Positions 23,407 to 35,370 of a stretch of 64,000 nt of DNA are shown here, piece by piece. Source of the stretch: Cannabis sativa (Eukaryota > Streptophyta > Magnoliopsida > Rosales > Cannabaceae); contig NC_083607.1 in assembly GCF_029168945.1 (NCBI RefSeq), forward strand, positions 30,675,257-30,739,256, given 5' to 3'. The notes under the pieces are model-generated. The model saw only the letters and a list, made by a program, of their open reading frames with translations. It searched no databases and was not told the origin of the DNA. A program made the translations under genes and the position numbers. The first letter of the stretch is position 1. Each line of letters begins with the position of its first letter.

Positions 23407-24284
23407 AGGTGATTTTAATACAATATTTCAAATTAAAAGGATACTGCTATCTTTAATTTAAAATATATTCAATATTAAAATATCTAACCTTAAAAATAAA
23501 TAAATATATAAATATTAAAGAAATTAATAAATTTTTAAATCTGACCATAATTTAAAAAATAAAATAATCAATTTTAAATTTAAACCTCAAAATATCAAAG
23601 ATTAATAATAATCTATTAAAAAATAAATATTATTAATTTAAAATTGATATTTAAGTTTAAATATATTAAAAATAATATTTTATTTTAATTTTGGGGTTTG
23701 AAAGTTTCAAAAAATTCGAAATTTGGGGAAAAATCCCACAAAAATTGCATGTGTGGGTGTGCAGCCCAGGAGGGTTGCACGTGCAGCCAAAATAGGCTGC
23801 AAGTGGCCCAGGAGGCACGCGGGAGCAAGAGAATGCAGGGTGTCATGCTGAAAAAACTCGGCGCCTGCAGGGTCTCCATGGGCGCGGATGCAAGATTCAC
23901 GTGCCTCGCATTGTGTCTGAAAGCAGGCCTGCCCATTTGTTCAGACACGGAATTTTCCCTTGTCCGCGCGCGTAAGGGGTCTTGTCCGAAGCTCCTGGTG
24001 CGTGCGTGCACCAAGCTTCGACATCCAATTTTCAAACCTTCATAACTTTCTCGTTTTTAATCGAAATCGAGTTCCGTAAAAAAACAAAATTGCTTAATTT
24101 TTCACAAGGAATCCAAATAAAATATTTTCAGAAAGAAAATAAAATATTTTATGGAAAATTTCATAAAACACATACATTCATCATATAATCACATAAACCA
24201 ACATGAAACCATCCAAATCAACACAAACATCATTTTAATTCATATTTCATGAAAGTAAATCATTACCACGGGTCTGAGGCCAGT
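23407..24284 (-). mobile_element. Leader of reverse family-C copia element, part 2, with primer-binding site
   Basis: This resumes the leader split by the Tat element; sequence continues across the insertion after removing one AGGTG. It contains the G+C-rich island (23740-24010) and, on the minus strand directly after the LTR, ACTGGCCTCAGACCCGTGG (24266-24284). That corresponds to the initiator-Met-type primer-binding site ACTGGCACCAGAGCCATGG of the forward copy at 54079. There is no coding capacity; short ORFs over the G+C island appear on both strands and are not conserved. Confidence 0.8.
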
Positions 24285-26126
24285 TGTTAGAATTATTTTA
24301 CCAGGATCTAGATTTACTATCATGTATGTTGTTTAACATCCTAAATATGAATATCTAAAACAATGTAAATAAACACATATAAAGTTTAGGAAACCTTACA
24401 ATGGGTGCAGCGAAATATTAATGGCTCCTTCCACTCAGATCTCTAACCCTTGTATCCTGTCTGTAGCAGAGTATCGCCAAGATTTGAGCCCGAATGTCCT
24501 TCTCTTGATTTTGGATTCTTCACAGCCTTACACACTATGATTGAGATACCACTTGATGTGTGTGGGCACTCACTCTATCACTCAAGGTATGAAACTATGA
24601 AGAAGAAAAGAGAGGGGCTGGTTCAAATTCAATAGAATAGAAGGCTCGGGAAAATTTTACTGAAGGTGAATTTTTGTCATCTTTTAAGTGTGAGCCATCA
24701 GTATCTATTTATAGGCAACCATCTAGGTTTAGGTTAGGATTTATTAGGCATTAAAATAATGGAAAAATTAAGTGTAAATTACCAACCAAGTGGTCGGCCA
24801 TACTAATGGGCCCCACTTTGAAATTTTTCCACTTTTGACAAATTTTCCTTATTTTCTCAAAATTACCATTTTTCTAATTCTAACCAATTAAATGCCAAAA
24901 CTAATTATTTAATAATTAAAATTAATCATCAAATAAAATTGTCATTTAATATATTTATTAATTAGACTTAATAAAGTCTCTTGATCAATAAATAAGACCT
25001 AGAATCTCTTTTCTTCACAATTAAGCCCTTGCTTAGTGAAAATTCATAAACTAGACATAGTCTAATTTTAGAATTACAATTAATTAATTAAAATCAATTA
25101 TCTGAGTCTTACAAGCAGTATGGTCTCAACTATTATGGGGACCATGGGCCTATACAACCGAGCTTCCAATAAGCAAAACTAGAATCTACCAAGTAAATTC
25201 CCTAACTTATTAATTCCTTATTGCATCCACTCATAGAACTTGAAATTGCACTCTCAGTCATATAGAACGCTCTATATGTTCCACGATATAGATACGCTAT
25301 AAACATTTAACCATCGTTCTAATCTCAATAATCAAAGATCCTCTATAGATGATTTACACCGAGTAAAGATAAATTTACCGTTTCACCCATCAATGTATCT
25401 TATCCTTAAAACACTTAGCTTCCTGTAAATGATATTTTAGTAAACTAAAATATAATCACTGAAAAAAGAGCTCTTCCATTTACCTCTATTAAGCCAAGCT
25501 CAAAAGAAATCATCGTTTCACTTCTATGTCCTGATAGAAGCTATAGATTCCATATCTATGTTTAGCGCTCCCACTCAATCATACTAACATGTTCCCAAAA
25601 TGTACGTATCACCCTGACCAAAAAGTAGGCTTAACTAACAAATCAAAGAACATGAATATCACTCCTGAGATTGAACCTAAGCATGTCAGGATTAAGATCT
25701 TTTGATCTAAGATCAACCAGTAATGTTGACTCAGAAAGATACAACGGTAAGTATTATAATATCTTTACCAAGATCAATATCGGTCCCTTACAATGTATAC
25801 TCCATACATCCGATACTGGTAAACTTTACCAATGCCCTGGAAAGGACATAACACTTATTCAAGGTGTAAGCATACCTATCGCTGATTATCATGCCAGTCT
25901 AAATCCAGTGAACTGACACATCAGGGAATTAAACTTTTGAACATATAATCATGATTATATTTCACTGTGCTGATAACACTATAATCATGAACAAATACAT
26001 ATGTTCTGGACCTAATAGAATTTATAATCATGAAATAAATTATGTGTACCATGCAACATAAAATAATTTCTGATCTTTATTAACTAGTCAATCTGATTAT
26101 ATTGAAATGGGTTTTAAAACCTAACA
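24285..26126 (-). repeat. Family-C copia 5' LTR (reverse orientation)
   Basis: 1842 bp. On the minus strand it runs from TGTTAGGTTTTAAAACCC to GGTAAAATAATTCTAACA. The primer-binding site follows, so it is the 5' LTR of the reverse element whose leader and pol remnant lie at 24284-23407 and 11192-6986. The reverse of the TATA region (CTATTTATAGGC) is near 24708. It borders directly on a minisatellite at 26127. Confidence 0.9.
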
Positions 26127-26850
26127 CAAAGTCACTCGGTTAGGCCTCCCGCAAAGTGACTCGGCCAGGCCTCTGACAAAGTGACTCGGCCAGGCCTCCT
26201 ACAAAGTCACTCAACAAGCCTTCCTGCAAAGTCACTCAACCAGCCCTCCTGCAAAGTCACTTAGCCAAGCCTCTTGCAAAATGACCTAGCTAGGCCTCCT
26301 GCAAAGTCACTCGGCTAGGCCTCTTACAAAGTCACTCCGCCAGACCTCCTACAAAGTTACTCGGCCAGGCCTCCCGCAAAGTCACTCGGCTAGGCCTCTC
26401 GCACAGTGACTCAACTAGGCCTCATGCAAAGTCACTTGACCAACCCTTCTGCAAAGTGACTCGATCAGGCCTCCTACAAAGTGACTTAGCTAGGCCTCTT
26501 GCAAAGTCACTCAGCTAGGCCTCCTATAAAGTCACTCGGCCAGGCCTTCTACATAGTCACTCGGCCAGGCCTCCTGCAAAGTCACTCGGCCATGCCTCCT
26601 GCAAAGTCACTCAGCCAGGCCTCTTGCAAAGTCACTCGTCCAGACCTCCCGCAAAGTCACTCGGTCAAGCCTCCCCTAAAATCACTCGACTAGGCCTTTT
26701 GGAAAGTCACTCAGTCAGGCCTTCTGGAAAGTCACTCGGTCAAGCATCCTACAAAGTCACTCGGCCAGGCCTCCTGCAAAGTCACTCAGCCAGCCCTCCT
26801 GCAAAGTCAGTCGACTAAGCAACCTACAAAGTCACTCGTTCATGACATTT
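26127..26850. repeat. 25-bp minisatellite, about 28-29 copies
   Basis: Tandem copies of a 25-bp unit close to GCAAAGTCACTCGGCCAGG plus CCTCCT, with point differences between copies (GTCACTC/GTGACTC, CGGCC/CAGCC/CGACT). The period is not a multiple of three and no reading frame stays constant, so it is not a coding repeat. It starts at the last base of the family-C LTR and ends near 26850. Confidence 0.85.
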
Positions 26851-27345
26851 TAAAACTTGGTGGAACCTTCCCAAGTGAGAAGAGAGTGAAGCGACAAGAG
26901 TACTAACACGACTTTTGCAGGTTCTGAAGAGAAGGAGGTACAAGGAGTGGGGACACCACACCTGCAAGGTCTGAAAACCCGATTAAGGGTACACTGCAGC
27001 CACTACCCTTACAGGGCCACCTGGTACCAGAAAAGAGTACAAGGTGCAAGGCCACCTCCTGCACTTGCAACTTGCAACTTGAAAGCGACACATTGTCCCC
27101 CCAGGACCACCATGTACCTCAAGCCATTAGAGCCTATCAATTCCCCTCTCAGATGTGACGAGAGTTGGAAAATAATCTTGTAACCACCATATGGATAGTA
27201 ATAGAAAATTTTCATTTTTTCTCCCTACCTTAAGATAGTCACTTGAGTTTACATTTTATCTTTTTTTTCATCTTTGTTCTAAGTTTGAAGTAGAGTTTAA
27301 TTTTCCAGCCAGCTAGTTAGTTGATGAGTTCTCACCGTCAACAAA
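26851..27345. other. Unassigned, moderately G+C-rich stretch, possibly a decayed LTR tail
   Basis: No recognisable gene. It contains repeated pieces of GTACAAGG and TTGCAACTTGCAACTTG, then a T-rich part ending in CACCGTCAACA (27345). That resembles the end of a Ty3-type LTR but has no partner LTR in the window. ORFs on both strands overlap and match nothing I know. Confidence 0.3.
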
Positions 27346-28031
27346 ATACAACAAGAAAATAATAATAAAATAAAAAAAATATATCGCATAACGCTATAAA
27401 GATATCATATACAAATCGCAAAACAATTAAAATAACACAAAAATCTCAATGACATCGCTTAATGTTGCCAAAAAGACTAAAAGTCATTCCTAACATCCGA
27501 TTTCAGTTGTTGTCGCACAAAAAATCGCATAAAGGCGTATAAAATTGCAAAAATTTGAAAAACTCAGAAAAAAAAACAGTGTATAGGTACGAACTCTACT
27601 TTCATTTCAGGTCACAAAAGTAACATAATACAACGAATAATGTGTAGATCCATGTAATACAATAAAAAAACCAACTATATTTTCTATGCAAAAAACTTAA
27701 CTATTGCTTTTGGAGTGAGAAAAATGAAGGTTGTGGTGAGAAAAATGAAGCTTCTGGTGGTCCAGTGTGGTTGAGGTCCAGCTGAGGTCGTGGTGGGTGG
27801 TGGTTGGGCTGGTTTTGGTGGGTGGTGGGTGTGGGTGGTGGCGGCTTAGGGAAAACGAGACAAGAAATGAAGAAAATAAATTAAAAGTAGTTTAGATAAT
27901 GTATTATATAGTTGTATAATATAACACCATGTGTTATATTTTAGCATTAAATTTTAAATTTTATTTTCTATTATTAAAAGAATATTATTTAATAAGCTAA
28001 GTATATTATTACAAAAGAAAAGAAATTTTTA
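27346..28031. other. Intergenic A+T-rich DNA with a GGT-rich tract
   Basis: No gene seen. 27727-27850 is a G/T-rich run (repeated GGTGGTGGGTGGTGG-like text) with many GGG/GG groups on the plus strand, in otherwise A+T-rich DNA. Confidence 0.5.
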
Positions 28032-28441
28032 GGAAAATTCTACAATACATCTCCTTAAAAGGGATCTGATGCAACCTTTAACTGTTTCGGTATCTATAAG
28101 AATTTTTTAGTCTAATTTTATAATCGTGTAAGTTATATTTATTTAAGACATCCTGCAAAATTTTAAAAAATTCAAAAAAACTTAACATGTCGAAAACAGT
28201 GTTCAAAGAGTCTGTTACACTTGTCACTTTTTTATTTTATACGCATGTGAAATAGACGGTTTAAACATTGATTTCTATATTGTAAATTATTTCAAATTTC
28301 TCAAAATTTTGCAGGATGTCTTAAATAACTATAACGTACACGACTATAAAAAAAATTTAAACTAAAAAATTCTTATACATACCAAAATTGTTAAAAATTG
28401 CATCAGTACACCCATTAATAAGGTGTATTGTAGAAGCACCC
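28032..28441. mobile_element. MITE with long inverted-repeat arms
   Basis: The left end, GG...TTCTACAATACATC, and the reverse complement of the right end, GGGTGCTTCTACAATACACC, match. The arms stay similar for about 130 bases to AAGACATCCTGCAAAATTTT (left, near 28145) and its reverse complement (near 28304). The 410-bp size and lack of ORFs fit a miniature inverted-repeat element. A clean target duplication is not visible, so the superfamily is left open. It lies about 400 bp upstream of the DUF641 start codon. Confidence 0.75.
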
Positions 28442-28859
28442 AAAAATTTATTATAATAATAATAATAATTTTTTTCTTCTTTTTATTCCTTTTTCCCGCG
28501 CTTTAAAAACCTCACCCTTATTTTTATTTTATTTTATCCTTTATTGTCTGCCAAAGTCTCATATAGTCAAAGTTCTGTGCTCTGCCTTTTCTCATTAAAA
28601 TCCACACTCTCTCTCTTTCAAACCACTTTCAGTTTTAACTTCTTCTTCGTCTTCATCAGACTCCTTTCTTTATTTGTTTTTTTTTTTTTGAAACAGGACT
28701 CCTTTCTTTATCTAAACCCATTATTTTTTTTTTCTTTTCATTCTTTTTTCTTTTGCTTTTATGTCCACTCAAGTCTAGCCCCTTGAGTACTTCTTAGCGT
28801 CTTACATCTGATTACTCTCAGATTCTTTGTTTGATTTTTATTTATTTCCATTTTATTAT
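28442..28859 (+). promoter_or_regulatory. Promoter and 5' leader of the DUF641 gene
   Basis: TTTAAAAACC near 28502 is a possible weak TATA-like site. It is followed by a pyrimidine-rich leader (CTCTCTCTCTTTC at 28606, T- and C-rich runs to 28760), which is common in plant 5' UTRs. No upstream coding exon is recognised. An in-frame ATG at 28827 would add 11 hydrophobic residues; the ATG at 28860 fits the family better. Confidence 0.45.
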
Positions 28860-29205
28860 ATGGATACTGTGAGACCAAAATCTGCTGTGTCCAACAAGAG
28901 CAAACTAGCTCGGACTTTTCAGAAAGTGATCAATCTTAGAACGTCCACTAGAATCTCCTCCAACAATGGCATCTGCTTGCTTACTCCTCAAGGTTGTAGA
29001 GTTAAAGAACATGAAGATGATGATGGCAATGTTAATGGTGCTTTTGATAATAAGTCAAAGCACTTTGATAAGACCAATGACGACATTACAAGGGCTCGAA
29101 ACAGAGCAATCATGGAAGCTCTGGTGGCCAAGCTTTTTGCTGGTATAACCTCCATCAAAGCAGCTTATGCAGAACTTCAAATGGCTCAGAACCCTTATAA
29201 TAGTG
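28860..29205 (+). pseudogene. DUF641 (GIL1/IRKI-type) protein gene, 5' part, interrupted
   Basis: First 115 codons and one base of a plant-specific DUF641 protein. The start MDTVRPKSAVSNKSKLARTF resembles known family N-termini. The DUF641 block starts at DDITRARNRAIMEALVAKLF and runs to the copia insertion after AELQMAQNPYNS. Some family members act in light-dependent gravitropism (GIL1) or bind a receptor kinase (IRKI); a biochemical activity is not established. The reading frame runs on into the LTR and stops at 29273, giving a truncated 137-residue product. The frame resumes exactly at 36567 after removal of the element and one target duplication. Confidence 0.9.
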
Positions 29206-29695
29206 TGTTAGACTTTTATTTGGGCTTACATTATATTTTATTGGTTTTATTAAAACTTGGGTTGATTGGATAGTTCTTTGTTGTGTTAGCCCATGTTGTT
29301 GGTGATCAATTGTTAATGGGCTTAGCATCTGTGAGTAAAGTCTAGGTGAAGCAGAAGTGTGGGCTTTTCTAGTTGACTGAAGCCTTTGATGAGCAGGCCC
29401 AGCCCAACTAGGGTTTTGTAGCTAAGTCCCCTCCCTAACTCTATAAATACATATTGTCTCATCACAATTGTATACCTTTTGATAATCAGAGAAAATAAAC
29501 TGCTTCTGATTTAGAGATCTAGGGAGGAAGACTTAGTTGATAGTATTGCACTATCAAATTGGAGTAACTGCTGTGGATCAATCAGAGATAATTGCTATGG
29601 ATCAATCAGGTACACATACTATATTATCATATACTACTATTGTGTTCTATGTTATATACAAATAGATCTTGGGTTAATTGTTAATTTATTTAACA
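29206..29695 (+). repeat. 5' LTR of the DUF641-inserted copia element
   Basis: 490 bp, from TGTTAGACTTTTATTTGGGC to TTATTTAACA, with TATA box CTATAAATAC (29441-29450). Confidence 0.95.
29442..29449 (+). promoter_or_regulatory. TATA box in the 5' LTR
   Basis: TATAAATA in CTAACTCTATAAATACATA. The same box lies at 36308-36315 in the 3' LTR, which points into the downstream half of the DUF641 gene and could start a transcript there. Confidence 0.65.
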
Positions 29696-29697
29696 TG

Positions 29698-29712
29698 TGG
29701 TATCAGATTGCC
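29698..29712 (+). other. Primer-binding site (initiator tRNA-Met type)
   Basis: TGGTATCAGATTGCC begins two bases after the LTR. It matches the common copia site TGGTATCAGAGC in its first ten bases. Confidence 0.8.
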
Positions 29713-31185
29713 TATTGTATATGATTTAGAACCTATAATTAGTATAATTAATTTGTATATATTAATTATCCATAATTTCATATTAATTTCGTTATTATTT
29801 TATGTGTAATTTTTTGTTTATAAATCTTAAAACTTTAGGGATTTTATTGATCGTTAAATTCTCTTTCAATTGATATATTATATGTTTGAATTCATAGTCT
29901 ATATTAAGAGAATTTTAATTTAAAGTTTTAGGGTTTATATAATTATAATATGAAATTATAATTTGTGTGTTTTGATTTTACGGTTTTTGATCTAAAATTG
30001 ATGATAGATTTGTCATTATCAATTGTTTAAGATTGTTCCTACATAATTAATTTCGGATTTAAACTAAGATTAGCATTACAATTTTTTTTTCTTTTGTGTT
30101 CTTCAATTTTGGGATTGATTTTAGCCATAAATCTACCCATTTATTTTTTAATACATGAAATTAATAGTGTAAATCAACTAGAAATTGATTCCCAATCGAA
30201 ACCCATCCAAAATCCCCATCTTTTCGTCGTTTTTTGGCCGGAAAAAACAAGCAGACCCGACTGGAGTCCGAACCGGGTCGCGTGACCCGACTGGAACCCG
30301 CCCCAGGAAGAAGAAGACCCGGCCAGTAGCGACGCCCACTCGCGCAGGTGGCGCGTGGGGGCGCGTGCGGCGTCGTGGGGCATCGGTTTTCGACGTTCTT
30401 TTTTCCAGCGTGCTTAAAATTCAATTTCTGATTTTTCTATGATTTTTAATTAATTTTTTGACTCCGTTTAATAATTATTATTATTTTAATGATAATTATG
30501 CAGTTAAAAAATTATTAAAAATAATTTTTGATGATTTTTCGAAATTTGTCAATCATAGAAAATTTTTTGAGTTTCTTCTCGTTCCATAAAACATAGTCAC
30601 TCTCTTATTTAATTTGTTTTGACTATGTAGTCTCCACCAATTTTCTTATATTCACATCTTTTAATTATTTGTTGTTCTAAAGTTATAAAACTTGGTTGTT
30701 TGATACAAAAATAATGTGTTATGGTGGACACTTTATTTTTTGCTTATCAATATAATAAAAGCAATTATATATCTCTTTTGGAAATTTGGTTGAAAATTAT
30801 TAATTTTCAATGATTGTTTTATCACCAAATTTCACATGTTGAAGAAAATATTATATTTTTGGTTGACTATATGTGTAATTACTTGCCCAAAGGTAGTATT
30901 TACATATATTAGTTCACATTCCATGAAGTGAGTTAATATTAAATGTATATATTTTAATTATTTGCCCAAAGGTAATAATTTAAATATATAAATTTATTAT
31001 TATTTTTTGTTTGAATTAATACATATTTTTAAGAAATTTATTTGCCCAAAGGTAATAAAATTCTTAAATGATATGTATTTTTTCTTTGTTGTTAACTTCA
31101 TGAAGGTAAATCATGTGTGTGTTATATTCTCACCCCAAAGGGGAGTTTATAATGACCAGTTGATTCTACAATATTTTCTAATACA
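29713..31185 (+). other. Leader of the DUF641-inserted copia element
   Basis: About 1.5 kb without a credible gene. There is a short G+C-rich patch at 30240-30385, then A+T-rich DNA. Three near-identical TTGCCCAAAGGTA(A/G)TA units lie at 30883, 30962 and 31042 (spacing about 80), and CCCCAAAGGGG at 31133-31143; each can form a small hairpin. ORFs over the G+C patch lie on both strands and are chance. Confidence 0.6.
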
Positions 31186-33126
31186 TTGCTCATATTGCTT
31201 ATTCAAGTTTTAATTTTGAATTTTTCAGTCTCCTTTTCTGTGAACAACAATAATGCTTCCATCCATATTTTGAATGCTTCCAACTACAAGACATGGAAAC
31301 GAGATGTGGAATTTACTTTAGGCATAATGGATATGGACTTGTGCCTACGAGAAGAAAAACCTGCTGATCTTACTGACTCCAGTACAGCTGCTGAGAGAAC
31401 TCATCATGCACAATGGGAAAAGTCAAGTCGACTTAGTCTTCTTACCATGAAAAGATCCATTCCTGAACATCTATTGAGTGGTTTGCCAGACACTACAAAT
31501 GCCAAAGAGTTTTTCAATGCTGTAGAAAAATTAAACGACACTGGTGAAAACGCTGAAGCTGGACATCTTATGGATGAAATGACAACCATTAAGTATGATG
31601 AATTAAAAGGAGTGCGAGATTTTATTCTGAAATTGGTGAATGTTCAGTCCAAGTTAAAAGATCATAATATTCCTCTTCCTGACTCTTTCATTATTCATCG
31701 AGCTCTTCATGCTCTTCCTGCCTCTTTCAGCCTTATCAAGACAGCCTACAACACTTACAATCAAACATGGACTATCAGCGATCTAATTTCTCAGTGTGTA
31801 GCTGAAGAAAGCAAGCTTAAAAGGGAGAAGAATGAATCTGCTAACTATGTTTCTCACCTCAAGCCCAACAAAGGAAAAGGAAAATTCAAGAATAAAAATG
31901 ATGGTGCTACTAAACAGAATGGTAATGGTAAGGAACATAAGAATAAACAGAAGAATAACAATGGAAAGTCCAAATACTCTAATGTGAAGTGTTACTTTTG
32001 TGAAAAATTGGGGCATCGGAGAACTGACTGTCACAAATTTAAGACTTGGTTAGAAAAGAAGCAAGCACAATCAGGTAATCCATTGGCATGTGTTTGTTTT
32101 GAATCTAATCTAGTTGATGTTCCTATTGATTCTTGGTGGTTAGACAGTGGTGCTACTGTTCATGTTTCTGCTTCCTTACAGGGGCTAAGGGATCTCAGGA
32201 AGCCAAGTGAGAGGGAGTCCAAGCTTAAAGTGGGCAATGATGTTGGAGTTGACGTTATCTATGTTGGAACATTTATTCTTGAATTACAGTCTCGTGATAA
32301 GATTATTATGAACAATACTTTTTATGTTCCTACTTTTAAAAGGAATTTAGTTTCGCTTCCGCTTTTGGTTAAACAAGGATATTCTTTTCATTTTGCAAAT
32401 GATAATGTTGACATTATGCTTGACTCTCGAATTATTGGAAATTGCTTTTATTCTGATGGTCTTTACAAGTTGTCATTGGCTCCTTTAGATTCCTCTTTTA
32501 ATGTTGTGAATTCTGTGGGTAAAAGACCTCATATTAAGGAAACATCCTTATTGTTATGGCACAAAAGATTGGGTCATATTTCCAGAGAAAGGGTTGATCG
32601 TTTAATTAAGTCTGAAATACTTCCTCCTCTTGATGCTTCTGATTGGGATACTTGTGTTGATTGTACTCGTGGAAAATTGACTAAAACAAGAAAGAAGACT
32701 GCAAACCGCAGTCAATCTTTATTGGAAATTATCCACACAGACATTAGTGGTCCTTATTCCACCACGTTGTGCAGAAATAAGTATTTTATCACTTTTATTG
32801 ATGATTTTTCTCGTTATGGATTCACCTATTTAATTAAAGAAAAATCTGACGCCCTTGATAAACTCAAAATTTTTCGAAATGAGGTTGAGAAACAATTAGG
32901 AAGAGTCATCAAAGTTGTTCATTCTGATCGTGGAGGAGAATATTATGGTCGTTATACAGAATCGGGACAACACATGGGGCTTTTTGCAGAGTACTTACAA
33001 GAAAATGGTATAGTTGCTCAATACACTATGCCTGGTTCACCAGAGCAAAATGGCGTTGCCGAAAGGAGAAATCGCACTCTCATGGATATGGTTAGAAGTA
33101 TGATGAGTAGAACAAATCTTCCGTAG
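31186..33126 (+). pseudogene. Copia gag, protease and integrase, ends in a premature stop
   Basis: A 646-codon frame. The Gag region (NASNYKTWKRDVEFTLGIMD...) is followed by a CCHC zinc knuckle, CYFCEKLGHRRTDC (about residue 269). The protease has WWLDSGATVHVSAS (about 318). The pre-integrase zinc finger has WHKRLGHI and CVDC. The integrase core has its Asp in IHTDISGPY, Asp in VHSDRGGEY and Glu in QNGVAERRNRT. The TAG at 33124-33126 is premature because FLWGEALMTATYILNR continues in the same frame; a frameshift follows near 33180. The N-terminal 14 or so residues are hydrophobic and atypical, and a splice-acceptor-like TTTTTCAG lies at 31221-31228, so the real start may differ. Confidence 0.88.
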
Positions 33127-34022
33127 TTTTTATGGGGTGAAGCACTTATGACCGCAACTTATATTTTAAATCGTGTTCCCGGATGAAATGCATTCCCAAG
33201 ACCCCTTTTGAGTTATGGACTGGGCGGAAGCCTAGTCTTAATCATCTTCGAGTATGGGGTTGTCCAGCTGAAGTAAAGATTTATGATCCTAATTTGAAAA
33301 AGTTAGATCCGAGAACAAATCGCTGTTATTTCATTGGTTATCCAATGCGCTCAAAAGGCTATCGCTTTTACTGTCCCACTCGTGGTACGCGAATTGTTGA
33401 ATCTCAGACTGCTAAATTTCTGGAATTTGATGTTGCTGAGAAAATTCCTTCAACATCTCTTGAAATGGGGGAGTCCTCTAAAGGAATTTGTATTCCTATG
33501 TCATTTTCAAGAGATGATAATAGTAGTCTCCATCCTACTCCAGTTGGTAATGCTCCCATTGTTGATGAATATATTGCTCCCGATATCGAAGATGATGAAG
33601 GTCCTATTATTGATGAAGGGCCTATTAATGATGAAGCTCCTATTGTTAATGAGAATCCTGTTATTGAAGAAATTCCAGTTGTGGAAGATGTTATTCAAAA
33701 CAATGATCAACAAAGAGAAGTTATTCCAGAAGTACCTCCTCTAAGAAGATCTCAGAGACAAAAGAAGTCAACAAAGTGTCATGATAATTTTGTTTATCTT
33801 GGAGAAGGAGAATATGATATTGATCATTTTGTGGATCCTGTCACTTTTAGTGAAGCACTTAATAGTCCACAATCTTCAAAATGGTTAGCAGCTACGGATG
33901 ATGAGATCGACTCCATGAAGAAAAATGGTGTATGGGAGCTAGTTTTATTACCTGATGGTTTCAAACCAATAGGTTGTAAGTGGATTTTAAAGGCTAAAAG
34001 GGATAAAAAGGGACGGTATTGA
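33127..34022 (+). pseudogene. Copia integrase C-terminus to start of reverse transcriptase
   Basis: Continues pol. 33127-33180 stays in the previous frame; the frame from 33183 carries the typical integrase tail (KTPFELWTGRKPSLNHLRVWGCP, FIGYP) and an acidic linker with an Ile/Val/Asp/Glu repeat (GPIIDEGPINDEAPIVNE). The RT start follows ([34 protein letters not shown]). The frame is lost near 34016. The ATG at 33183 is internal. Confidence 0.85.
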
Positions 34023-35370
34023 AAGGTTTAAAGCGCGTTTAGTGGCTAAAGGCTTTACTCAAAGAGAAGGTATTGATTACACTGAAACTTTCTCACTGTT
34101 TCCACTAAAGATTCATTCAGAATTATTATGGCCTTAGTTGCGCATTTTGATTTAGAGTTGCATCAAATGGATGTTAAAACTGCTTTTCTGAATGGAGAAT
34201 TGAATGAGGAAGTCTATATGTCTCAACCTGAAGGCTACAAGGAGAATGGAAAAGAACACTTGGTTTGCAAGTTGAAACGATCCATTTATGGTCTCAAACA
34301 GGCATCTCGCCAGTGGTACTTGAAGTTTGACAAGGTTGTGACATCGTTTGGTTTCGTAGAGAACAAGTTTGATCAGTGTATTTATATGAAGATCAGTGGG
34401 AGTCGTTATATTTTTCTTGTTCTTTACGTAGATGACATTTTACTTGCCAGCAGTGATTTGTCACTACTAAATGAGACCAAAAATTTTCTGTCTTCCAATT
34501 TTGATATGAAAGATCTTGGAGAGGCATCCTATGTTTTGGGGATTGAGATCCATCGTGACAGGAATCGAAAAGTTCTTGGCTTATCTCAAGAAGCTTACAT
34601 TAATCGTGTGCTCAAAAGGTTCAACATGGATTTGTGTAAAGCTGGTTCTGTTCCTATTCTGAAAGGGGACAAGTTCACTAAGCAGCAATGTCCTAAGAAC
34701 GACTTGGAAAGAGGAGCAATGAAGAACATCCCTTATGCAAGTGTAGTAGGGAGTTTGATGTATGCTCAGGTTTGCACTCGACCTGACATAGCTTTCGTAG
34801 TAAATGTTCTTGGGAGATATTTATCTGATCCTGGCCTTGATCATTGGGTTGCAGCCAAGAAAGTTTTGAGATATTTGCAAAGAACGAAGAGTTTTATGCT
34901 TGTGTATAAGCATGTTGACAATCTTCGAGTTGTTGGTTATTCAGATTCAGATTTTGGTGGTTGTGTAGATGATTTAAAGTCAACTTCTGGCTATATTTTC
35001 ACCTTGGCGAGTCTTGCTATTTCTTGGAAGAGTGTCAAGCGAGACTTTGATCACATCATCTACTATGTATGCCGAGTTTGTTGCATGTTATGGGGCATCT
35101 TTGCAAGCTTTGTGGTGAAGAATTTTATTTCGGAGATACGAGTGGTTGATTCTATTTCCACACCTATGCTAATCTATTGTGATAATGATGCCTGTGTTTT
35201 CTTTTCAAAGAATAACAAGATTAGTAGTGCTTCTAAACATATGGAAATAAAGTATCTCACTTGTCGAGAGACTTGGTCAAGAAAGGAGACATTGTTATTG
35301 AAAATTGCAAGACCGAGTCGATGTTAGCCGATCCTCTAACCAAATGGTTAAGTGCCGTCTTTGTTTAATA
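34016..35370 (+). pseudogene. Copia reverse transcriptase and RNase H, frameshifted
   Basis: 34018-34100 reads in another frame ([21 protein letters not shown]). The main frame returns by 34128 with LELHQMDVKTAFLNGELNEE, SIYGLKQASRQWY and the catalytic YVDD (codons from 34425). RNase H begins at VGYSDSDFGGC; a local double frameshift scrambles about 35035-35095, then CDNDACVFFSKNN follows. A last frameshift near 35260 hides the family ending KTESMLADPLTK (near 35310-35345). At least four indels lie between 34016 and 35270, so no active polymerase can come from this copy. Confidence 0.87.

Noticed and set aside
26499..26818. Two ORFs in the 25-bp minisatellite
   Set aside because: The period is not a multiple of three, so the apparent peptide repeats follow from the tandem DNA.
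33501..33713. Asp/Glu/Ile repeat in the copia linker as a novel repeat protein
   Set aside because: It lies in the variable linker between integrase and reverse transcriptase, where acidic low-complexity sequence is common.
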